A DNA stretch of 64,000 nucleotides from Beroe forskalii (lineage: Eukaryota; Ctenophora; Nuda; Beroida; Beroidae). The stretch covers positions 434,001-498,000 of the forward strand of contig WFMF01000029.1 in NCBI GenBank assembly GCA_011033025.1, in the 5' to 3' direction. The translations under genes were made by a program, and so were the position numbers. Below the pieces are notes generated by a model. The model did no database searches, was not told the DNA's origin, and saw only the letters and a program-made list of their open reading frames with translations. Every line of letters begins with the position of its first letter. Within the stretch, counting starts at the first letter, position 1. Of this stretch, positions 12,701-24,700 are shown one piece after another.

Positions 12701-15700
12701 TGGCATTGACCAATCAGCGCGCGAGTTGAGCGTGAAGTCGTGCGTTGATTGGTTAATTTTGTGGTCGTAGGGGTAAGCTAAAACACTGCCGATAGTAGGT
12801 AATTACTAATTAGATGCTGAGCATATACCGGAGCGCGGTACTTGGGTGAATAGTGCGCTAACAGCCAATAAAAGGGGATGTTTCAACTTTAAATATTTAG
12901 AAATTATATGGGATTAAATGTAACGAATCTTGCAAATTAGCAAGATGTGAAACGAGCATAGTTTATTCAAATATTGAGGAATTGAGTCCAAGTATTGAGG
13001 AAGTCACGTATTATTGAGGGATTGAGTCCAAGTATTGAGGAAGTCACGTAATATTGAGGAATTGAGTCCAAGTATTGAGGAAGTCACGTATTGAGCAATG
13101 ATAACATAGTGATTAGTGATGCTGGCATTTTACAGAGTCAGGAGGAACGTCCCATGAGACCAGTGGATACAATAAAATCTTCAGTAAGTATCAATACAAT
13201 CAACAAACTGAGATACCATGCCATAGCCACGCCATAACAATAACCTATCAATAGTTTCAGTAACAAATTTAAGTCCAAAGTCGTGCCGTGAGTGCGAATA
13301 TTGGTATTTAGGTATTACACCATTGGTACCTTGAAGGATAGTTTTTAATACAATATGATGATTCAGTCATTATGAGATGGCGTTTTTCATTATTATGTCT
13401 TTCACAATGAAAGTCACTGACGCCATATAATACAATGGTACCATGGTAATTGCTTGAAATTGCAAGGTGGGACCACTATTCTTTGTCCTTACAACGTCAA
13501 TTCGTACAATTTATTGCAATATCTTAATTGTAAAGCGTAGGAGGTTTTGAAGGTCCGAATTAAACTCAGTCTGTAGTCTAAGAATAAGCTTCGTTAATAT
13601 ATGGATGCAACAATCAGTGCATGATTCGCGCGAAAACCATTCTAAACCATAATGATGGCTCGATAAGTTCATCATTGTAAACCCTGATAATGGCGCCATC
13701 AATTCATCATTGTAAACCCTGATAATGACGTCATCAATTCACTATTGAAAATCATGATAATGACGTCATCAACTCACCAACCTAAACCCTGATAATGACT
13801 TCACTGTCAAACGCACTGGAATGAATCGTGTATTTGACCTTTGCGTGAACAAAAAGAGAATATAGCAGAACCTCACTAAGTAAGATTAGCGCAACATTTC
13901 ATTACTAATTAATAACCGAAGTAAGCAAAAGTAAGAACAGCTGATCGCAATTTTGCACTACATAGGGTTGTTTGGGTATAGCAAAGTAGGTAACATTGTC
14001 TCATTATTTCAAATGGTAAATGGTAGTGCATCATGATGAAATAATGAGACTAATTTGAAACGCAAGGAAAACTTTATGTACATGAGAGTCCTTATGTAAA
14101 GCAACTGGTGTCAGCATTAACTGGTGTCAGCGTGAACTGGTGTCAGCACTGAACTGGTGTCAGCGTGAACTGGTGTCAGCACTGAACTGGTGTCAGGATT
14201 AACTGGTGTCAGCACTGAACTGGTATCAGCACTGAACTGGTGTCAGCACTGAACTGGTGTCAGCACTGAACTGGTATCAGCACTGAACTGGTGTCAGCAC
14301 TGAACTGGTGTCAGGATTAACTGGTGTCAGCGTGAACTGGTGTCAGCACTGAACTGGTGTCAGGATTAACTGGTGTCAGCGTGAACTGGTGTCAGCACTG
14401 AACTGGTGTCAGCACTAACCTGGTGTCAGCGTGAACTGGTGTCAGCGTGAACTGGTGTCAGCGTGAACTGGTGTCAGCGTGAACTGGTGTCAGCGTGAAC
14501 TGGTGTAAGCACTGAACTGGTGTCAGCATTAACTGGTGTCAGCGTGAACTGGTGTCAGGATTAACTGGTGTCAGCGTGAACTGGTGTCAGCGTGAACTGG
14601 TGTCAGGATTAACTGGTGTCAGCGTGAACTGGTGTCAGCGTGAACTGGTGTCAGCACTGAACTGGTGTCAGCACTGAACTGGTGTCAGCGTAAAATGGTG
14701 TAAGTGTAATATGGTGTCAGCGAGAGTCGTGAAATGGTGTCAATAAGAATTGGTGTCAGCGTTAACTGGTGTCAAGTGTCAACACAAACTGGATTCAGTG
14801 TGAAATGGTGTCAGTGTGGAATGTGTTAGCGTGAACTGGTGTCAGCACAAACTGGTGTCAGTGTGAATGGTGTTAGCGTACGCACATACCTACTAGTGAA
14901 CTGATTTAAACGTGTACTGTGTCAGCCTTGAAAAGAATGAAATGAAATATTGATGCTATCAACTTAAGTGCTATCGGTATAAAATCATCACAAAGTTTAA
15001 TTAACTATACAATATTTCGACAACAAGCTGGCCATCTGCAAATTAAATTAACATACTTTTAGTGCACATTACAAAACATTGATCAAATAATAACATGCTC
15101 CTTCCAGAATAAATCGTAAGGTGTTATAGCTGATTTTAGTTTTAATAAAATCACAGTTAAATAATTATACCGAGCATTTCCGCACCCGTACTCAAATAAA
15201 TAACGGAAAGGGTAAGTACAAAAGAGAAAAAAGGTGAAAACATCAACGACTGTTGAAAATACAACAGCCATATATTATATATGTTGTTGTTATGTAAATG
15301 TGGAATTTGGCAGCCCCAGCAAGAATATTGGTTCAAGTTGGAGCAATTCCAAGATAATGCAAAGTGCAATAAATTGAACACCTCGTTATAATTCTTTGAA
15401 TGTACGCTCAAACTGTTAGTTTATTAAACAAACTCATGGTTAATAAAGTGAGCCACTTTAAAGCTAAATGCGTTTATGGCATTCATTACGAGTCCACAAG
15501 GTGGCCAAGGGATGCATTGATGCAATAATAACGCCTCAATTATTGTAGATTAAAGGCCGTTTATAAGTGAACTTGTAAGAAAACCTGTTTCTAAACACAA
15601 GGAAATATTTTGGAATTAAGTGAGTTTATTGTTATGCCCATCACGCATGTAGTATTGTTGTCTTGCAAGATGGCAAATTTAAATTCAAATTATAGGCAAA

Positions 15701-18700
15701 TTATCGGTCCAAGTGATAAGTACAGATGAGACCAAATATAAAGCTTGATCATGTAATTGGATGGGGACTCCAATGAATAACTACCTTAGTACCAGAAATA
15801 TAGGCGACTAGTAATTAAGGCGCAAAATATTAAGGCGACAAGATATTAAGGCGATTTTTCCTGAAATTCAAATTGAAGTTTTTTTTTTCGAAAATAAACG
15901 ATTTTTCCACTTAAAAATAAAATGGCTATGATATGAAAATACCTTAAATTGAACGAAAATGCAAAAAAAATCTTCTTGAGTGGGGCTTCAAAATACAGAA
16001 CATCATATCCTGAGCTTATCAAACGGGTCAATCAACATTCTAGAGTCAATACCGGCATCTTTACATCGTGCCACAGCGTCAGTGATACCAGAAGTTGCAC
16101 TGATAACTGGCTATTAAGTTATTAATTATGTTTCTAAATTGAAAAAGTCAATTGGGGAGGAAAAATAACTGAAAATAAAGTCTTTTAAAAAATTAAGACG
16201 GCCAGATATTAAGACGACTTAAAGGAAATTAAAATTAAGGCGATTTTTCCAAAATCGCCTTAATTTCTTGTCGCCTATATTTCTGGTACTAAGGTACTTG
16301 TTTTACACCTTATTATAGGAGATTAGCGGGATTATAGGGTTTCCGGAACCAAAATATCAAGAAACCAAAAGCTAAATATATCAAGAATTCAAATATCAAG
16401 AAACCAGAAGGTATCAAGAAACCAGGAGAACATATCTAGGAGAAACATAGTTATCAAACCATATCTCACATCTGATAGAGGAAAACAAAAATCATGAAAT
16501 CTGTGTATGTACTACGAAATATATCACTCATCCCGTACTGAAAAATAAACGTACTTGCTATGTTCAAACACGCACACACATACATACATTGGAACGAGTT
16601 TAAACACAAGGAAATATATTTTATTAAGCAGGCATGATTTCATTAATATTCGCGGCGTATAGCTGTTAAAACTTGCATGATAAACTATAATATCTTGAAT
16701 TAATCGGCATACTACTATTTTAATTAACTATTTTAATTAACTAAAATTCTAATCAACGGTCATTTTGATAGTAATAATAATGATGATTTTTAATAAACTC
16801 ACAGTTCCTCAGAAATAGACGGGATACTTAAATCGGCTGCGTATTAACCAAAATCCTATATCCGAGATCTGAATGAATTGACCAATCAACGCGCAAGTTT
16901 ACGGTCAACTCGCGTACTGATTGGTAAATGCCACATGGACTAACGGGAAAGCTAAAAAGCTGAAGAAAATAAGTTTTGAGAGTTCACAATAAATGAGAAA
17001 CATCAAAGACAAATCACATTGTTACGTTGTTAACTGAGTAAAGTGACGAGCTAAATAATTCTATTTTTAGAACAAAACGTTCACGAAAATGAATGCATTT
17101 TGCGTTGTAGAACTGCATTTCATGAGTAACCAGCAATAATCGACAGTTTTGCATCCTCAACACACCATTCTAGATCATGATAATGACGTCATTCTCAGCA
17201 GTTTATTATTCTGCGAGTGCAACCCATTCACCCATTCAAGGAGCATCACATACGATGAATCGATGACGTTATTTGTTTTCAAATAATAAGATGTGCATAG
17301 GCTATTGAAATTTCTAACAAATCGTATTGGCTGTGTTGTCAATTCATCATCACTCGATTCGCCATGTCACAGTTTGGAAAAGTAATGAAAATTACAGATT
17401 GAAATAGCAGACAATAAGAAAAAAAATGATGAAACAAAATGATGAAAGAAGTTCCCAGCGCTTCAGAGTATTAGTTGAATAAAAAGTTTCAATAAAACAA
17501 AAAAGAAACGCTGCACTAAAACACAAAACCAATAATGAGGGGTACCGAGTATACCTCCATAGCACGAAAATACAGCAAGTTCTTCAGAATAAAACCCCTC
17601 CGGAAAGCTATTGGCAAAGTCGCACAGGAAAGAAACACAAGCAATTCTTAATGACGTAATTATCAGGGTTTACAATGGTACGTTTATGACATAACCATTC
17701 GTCTATCTTTTCGGACTCGACTTTATAATTACAGAATACTGATACGCAGCGAGTACAGATATAGGTTCGTACAGATCTACGCATTAGTCTAGTATAATAA
17801 GTGGGAGGAATATGCGCATTTTTATCTGCTCGAGGATGAAATTGGCGGGAGATATAGAGCTTGGTTTTTCCGGTTGTTTGTATTTTCTGGCATGTTTTAT
17901 ACGTAGTTAAATATTGTGTCAAGATCATATTGAATGTAAAATACCGGAATTTTCGGGGATATCGTTTATTCGCATCATCAAACAAGTGCCATAACAATAA
18001 TACTGAAATATTAAAAATGCTATGCACGGAATAATAAAGTAATAAAGTTCAAGTACGTAAAATAAAACGCAAATACATATCACGCACATCCTACAAACTG
18101 CACAAAATCAAGATAAGAGCTCTTCCAGCGCCATCCTATCTCAGTTAATTCCCATTTAAATCCACCAAAACAAACATATTACAAAGTTGTAATGACGTCA
18201 TTATCATAACGCAAAGTGGTAAGTTGACGAAAAATATCCGCCGATTTTTCGCGAAGGCGACGTTTAATATTTCCACTTAAGGGCGGCGGTGTTTTATTTT
18301 ACCCGAATAAATTCTTTTCTCCACCAATCAGCGAGAAGGATTTGCATGATGGTGCATTGGTGCACGTTGATTGGTCGAAAAATAGAGGGCCGAGGGTGTT
18401 TCGTCAATAGAAAACCTCCCAAGAAATATCTAAAAATAGGCACCCAGACCATTATATTTGCTTATTTGCTATTAATAGGGAAGACCATTTTAATTGCTAT
18501 TTGATAGCAATTATATCTAGAAAAACACGGAAACATGAGTTTATCGAATCATTGCAAATGCAATGTGATTTGTAGATTGACCGTAAATTGGCGCACTGAT
18601 TGGCGCAATGTCACGATAATTTCAGGGATCCTACGGGAAAGCTTATACGCTGTCATAGTAATAGGGAAGATAGGCACAAGGTATTTTTAGGGTGGTGGTT

Positions 18701-21700
18701 GGGTACCCAGTGTAACTTAAAACTCATGCAACATACTGAACTATACGCCTTTCCGGCGACAGAGTCGTGAAGAGAAAATAGGAGGTTGAGACTGACGTCA
18801 TTTTCATGGGTTAGAGTGGGAAATCAAGGACTTGATAATCGCCTGTACCTATATAAGTTGAGCAGCAAGGGTTAAACCTTAGTAATTTTACAGACATAGT
18901 ATCAGTTTAACAATGATATCCTCCTATTTTGGTGCGGAGTATATAGCACACTCAGATACCTGCCAATTGCCAAGCAGGATCCAAGCAGAGGGCAACCCTC
19001 AGCCAGTTTAAATATCTATCGTTACTATATCGATCTAGACGATATAGTACCGTCCAATAGTATCGTTGTGTTGTATTGGACGTTATATAAAGTCTGGAGA
19101 GTGCAGAGTCTACGCTGTGCAGACATACCATTTAAAGCCTCCCTGTAACAAAAAGGTTTGTTACAGGGGCATGTCGAACTCCTATTTGCGCGGCGTTTCC
19201 ATGCGCGGCGTAATCGTGCGCGGCTCACTGCCTGTTTAAATTAATAACAGGCAGTGAGCCGCGCACGATTACTCCGCGCTTGGAAAAGCCGTGCACGTAG
19301 GAGTTCGACACGCCACCGTTACAGTTTCAGAACAGGTTTGTTTCAGAATTCTGAGCAGGTTTGTTACAGGCTTGCGACAGAATTTGGAAATACAAACGTA
19401 AGAGTGGTCCCTTAATAAGAGAGAGAATTATAGATAGGGCCAATGCTGGTTTTCTACCGAAGAAAGAATAGCGTACTCACTCTCTAGAATGAAACTCCCG
19501 GGTTGGTACAATGAGACATCTCAATGCCTCTATCACCGGGTATTTATATCTCCAACCACTCTGACGCAGGCTTGCGAAACACGGAACCAGGCGTTGACTG
19601 ATGGGAGCCAAGAAACACTTCTAGATCAAAAAACACAAGAAATCCTTCAAAGCTGCAGCGGGGCTGTATGATATATTTCGCACAAAAACGCTAAAAAAGG
19701 TGAGCTAGGGTGGGGTCCTCCTGACTTGGTTCTAAGTATTCTAATTTATAGTTTCCTCGAACCGTCTCGCGTCACAATTCGTAATGCGTTTGTTTGGCGA
19801 CGAACACACAATGGGGTCCATTTCCGGAACACAATGAAAGATATAAATACTTAAATATAATTTCAGAATTGAAGAAAGGGCTGGGCCAATAAAGTGAAGC
19901 GAAATTAAAATATGTTGGGCAATAACAGTAACTCACAGAATGACCAAAATGTTGAAATATCATAAACCATTTTTACAAAATTAATCAAACGATAGAAAAC
20001 TCCAAAGTATTAGAAACCTATCAAGTAAACAAGCTCTAAGACGGAAGTAATCTCTGCGATTTCGATGGAAAGAACAAGTTTTCCTTTCGCCCTACCTGGA
20101 GAAAAACATGAGCAGGGTCAATATGCTGCTACTCAGCGAACAATTTCGATGTTTGGTACGTGACTCAAAAGTGGTTGAATTGACGTAATTATCACAATTT
20201 AAAGTGAAAAATTGTGATCTCGAAGCCCTTTTCATGGGGATGGGACGAAAATATTCATGCTCAGATATTATAAGTATCACGAGAATATGAATAAATTTCA
20301 ACTGTGAGAAAATAATTCCAAAACTTGAGGAGAATAGTAGGCATTTTATCATAATAAATTTATCTACTACCAACACAGAGAAATTGTATGATCCATAAGT
20401 CTTGCACAAGTTTTTAGCCATGAATATTAATTCATGCTGGCCTAAGGCCGAATATCTAGGTGGCTGAATTTCGCAGTTCGTGATCAAAACAGTGGTGTGA
20501 TAATTAAACGCCGTCTAAGATTTCAATCACGTTAACATAACATAAAATATTATTCAGCTCTCAATTAAACGAAAAACATCAAAAAAACTTAACACAGAAA
20601 GAAAACTAGTTTACGATTTTTAAAGCCAAAGAACACAATCAATCACAATCTCGAAAGAAGATTTCGAGGGACAGAGTTATAATTAAAGCAACAAACTTCG
20701 CAGATATTCATCAAAAATGACAAAGATTGCACAGGAACTGTCACTTTAAATAGGATTATTTATTGCGATATTCTTTTCGAAAGTAAGAGCGATATATTAC
20801 GTAATGATTTTGTTGCTTCAGGACATACAAATGCTACATGGGACGCATGATGATGTAATTTATCGAAACAAAAGCAAATACACACCGGCATAAGAGATAA
20901 AGGCGATGTTCAGATGACGTCATTATCATAACGCAATGTAGTAAGTTGATGGAGTTTGAATGTCTGATTTTTCCGATTGCGCAAAGTTTATTGCGTAATA
21001 AATTTAATTGTGTTGTAATGATTTTGTTATCCGCTTGATTGGAATGTAAACAAGAAATATGGGACAAAAATAGTAAACAAAAGTCGGTCTCATGCTGATA
21101 CTGCTGTCACAAAGTCTTAACAAGAATGAATTAAGAAATCAATGTAATCAGCGATGATTGAATCCCAATTTAAACGAATAATAACGATTGATTTGAAATA
21201 ATGCTTAGTTGGAGGAAGAATTTTGATTTTGAAATCATCTTAATCTTAAATCTTGAATCTCATAAGGACAAAGCAATGTTCTCAAATCGTGTAGGAGGAT
21301 GTAACATGACAAATCACAAAATATAAACTGAGAAAACAACATAACATAATTTTTGTCAAAATTAAAGGAAAATATTCTGTAAAAACCGACATTTCCGGTT
21401 CGTAATTCCCTGCTAATTTCGGCACGCTTAATCTTACTCATAAACAGTGAACACTGATCTATACTAATACATGTGTTCGTCTAGAACTCCAGAAAAACCA
21501 AAAGTTCGTGTCGAAAATGACACACCGCAAAGCCAAAAACTCGAAAACAAAACACTTACAGTTTAAGACTGGAGATCGTGTTGATAGGTGACCGAGGTTT
21601 CGCAGTCGGCTCCGAATCAAAATACGCAAATTCTAGATTTTTCAAAACATCGTCATATGATTATGTGTGATAATGATATTCATTATTCTGAAGAATGCAG

Positions 21701-24700
21701 GGTAAAATATACCCGCAGGTGAAGATCTGGACAGATCTGATATATAAAAGTCGTTCCCATCCACAGTAGCCCTGTCAGCAGGGACCTTCCAGCGGGAAGT
21801 CCCTTGCTGGGGACTTTGTTTGGATCTCTTGCAGATCCATCCCCTGTTTAGTAGATATGAAATTAAACGACCCCAAATTCTGCTCCGCGTTTCCGATCCA
21901 GCACATGATGACTCTCGTCAAATTTACACTGGCTCACTACACCTGCGCTAGACTGGTGCTAAACGCGTAGACCTGCATTAGACCTGAATTAACCCAGCGC
22001 CAGGCCGAAGTGACATACTCAACGAGTCTTGTAGATATAATCCTACTGCCCCAAATTCAGCTAAGAAGAAAAGAAAGACCGCATCACGGCACACCAAGCT
22101 GAAGTGGCCAATACCCATCTAATACTCATCCACTCAGTGGTTTATATTATATAAGAAGAGGGACAGTGGTCACTGATGGGCCGATTTAATGATATCGACA
22201 GATGATATGACCAGGTTTACCCACGACTCATATGTTCTCGACCAATGAGAACACAGGAGGTAGGATATACTGTTCGTTGATTGGTTGAGCGAAGGAGAGC
22301 GCTGCCAGCAAGTCTTCTTCAGGAGGAATAGACTCGGCGAAGGCAGATCATGACCTGGTAGTCCCACTCATATAACATGAGGGGTCGTCAGGAATTTGAC
22401 ATTTTGACAAAAGGGACACAGGAAGAATTATATATATCAGAGGATGGGGTGGTGATGAAGTCATTATCATAGATTAAAATGTTGAATTGGTGATGATAAA
22501 ATGGCTATTCTATAGTATATTGCGGCAGCTCTAGATTGGATGAGTCCGAGCCAAAGTATCAACAACAAATCTAACAATCATAAAGACAGGCATCATCAGA
22601 GCCATGTCAAATACTTATAACAATTAACCACAATATCATCAACAACACACTAACAATATTCAGTAACACAAGCAATTACTGTCTCTCTAGCTGTGTCAAT
22701 GTGACAGATCGTGTCAATAATATAAGAAAGATCGTGTCAATAATATAGGAAAGATCGTGTCAATATATTATGAAAGATCGTGGCAATATATGAAAGATCG
22801 TGTCAATTTAAGAAAGATCGTGTCAATAATATAGGAAAGATCGTGACGATACTTCAATAGGTTACATGACATTGTTATCAATAGGATTCGTTATAATACA
22901 GCTTGTTACCTATATTATTCTTGTTATATTTGTTTGGTGATTGTCTACTTCATTATTGCTCGACTCTATAACCCTTTGGACTGTATGAGGGACCTTAGAG
23001 AAAACATTGACGCCCTATTGATTCTATATTTTTGAATCAAAATCATTGAAATAATTCCTAGAATTTCATGTCCTGAAGCGAATGAATACACCAAGTTTCT
23101 TGGCAGGTACAGAATTATAAGTTTCTGAGTACCAGACAGATAGAATTTGAGTACCAAGAATTTGACTGTACTTCGATCTCTACGTCAGTTGGGCAGGGCA
23201 ATAGAGTGCTACAGTGGTTTTATTTCTTTGTTACATAAGGTTATCCCATGGTAAAATCGTGCTGGTCACGTGATTTCGTTGCCGGAGGATTGAACCGGAA
23301 TTCCTGCAGCGTGACTAGGAGATGGTCAATTGGTCGACTGTCTGAAGTCCAAATTCTCTGAGTGGCGTAACCCATCTTTTTGTAACACAAACTTTTAGGA
23401 AGGCATTCCTTCTCATAGCAGGGAGAGTTCAAATCTGTCACGTGACATTCTTTAGTCACGTGACATGCACCAGTTTAGTCACGTGTTATAAGATGTAGTG
23501 GTGTGAGAATCATGTCTGGTAAAATTACCTTATATATTATGACAATCACATAGCCGAATAATATGCTGCCAATATTATGTATCTGACATGTGATTAGCTT
23601 GACAGCTTCATAATCTCATAATAAAAGATAGCTCGTAAATTACCAATCACCATTTATCATTTAAAAGTTCGTTATACATCCACCCCATGTCAGCTTCCTC
23701 AGCCCCCAAGTTTCCCATCAAAAACATAATTTTTGAAAAAATTTTCAAGCATTAAATTTGCAACTTTTCTAGTTTGGCGGCTGGTCATTGCAAATATAAT
23801 CCAAGTTTTGGTGGAAATCATCAATTCTTAACAATTTAAACAGTGACAAATCATCAAATTACCAATCTTCACCATGGCAACAAACAAAATATTCAAATAA
23901 TAAACAACACTCCAAGTACGTTGCAGTTGCACAACAGGAGTGTGTTAAAGTGCTTTTACCATAACACCGCCATCACATAACAGACACAAAGAGTAATAAT
24001 GAGTAAAAGAGAAGAGGCGGGCCTTGCATTGTCGTCAGAGTGACATGGTGTTGCGTAACACCTCTTGACACAAACAAAAACCACAAATAACAAACTTACA
24101 AACTAACAAACTAACAAATTATAAACTTGCAAACTAACAAAGACAAACGTCAGTGTCAAACACGAACAGAGAGTGAGAGGGATGGGCATTGGTAAACGAT
24201 TATTGGGAAAAGGTCAAGCTCAAAGGGGAGTGACAAAGGTAAGAAAAAGAAGGATAAAAGGGGCAAGATTATTGAATGAAGGGGTAATTCTGACTTGTGT
24301 TAATTAAAGGGATGAAAGGACTCAAGGAGCTCTGATGAAGGGTTCAAGAGGCAGGGAAAGCGAAGGATATGGGGGTTTAAGGGACAACTCATATCACTTT
24401 CAAAAGCTAGCGATATCAAACTTTCGTAACATTTAATAACGTTTCCAACTTTCCTACTAACAGGGGCGTGTCGAACTCATATGTGCGCGGCGTAATCATG
24501 CGCGACTCACTGCCAGCTTGCCAGTTAATGACAGGCAGTGAGCCGCGCACGATTATGCCGCGCATGAAAAAGCCGCGCACGAATGAGTTTGACACGCTAC
24601 CGTAACAACAAACCAAACGCACCTATCAAGACTCTCTGCGATGGCACCATGTTCCCCCGATTTGTCTGAGTAGGCTCGCTCTGCTGTCTGTCTGGGGTTG

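Larger units (their letters stand above)
6858..24622 (-). other. 17.8-kb CEP85-like intron (exon 3 to exon 4), filled with repeats
   Basis: Apart from the alternative exon (7806-8712) I see no coding sequence. It holds palindromic MITEs, tandem arrays (12.97-13.09, 13.65-13.80, 14.10-14.90, 22.71-22.85 kb), a TA-flanked inverted-repeat element (15784-16294) and AT-rich unique sequence. A 139-codon minus-strand frame at 17608-18027 runs through a repeat copy and is not supported as a gene. Confidence 0.8.

Noticed and set aside
14103-14900. Regular repeat with variable short linkers, looking at first like a CRISPR array
   Set aside because: The repeat core is only 10 bp, the linkers are 6-7 bp and drawn from four forms, and the setting is a eukaryotic intron; it is a minisatellite.
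17608-18027. 139-codon minus-strand open frame
   Set aside because: It reads through a CRE-core repeat, has AT-driven composition (Ile, Tyr, Phe, Cys) and no family likeness or splice context.
23255-23345. tRNA gene on the minus strand
   Set aside because: Only a B box and part of a T arm are present; acceptor and anticodon arms do not pair.
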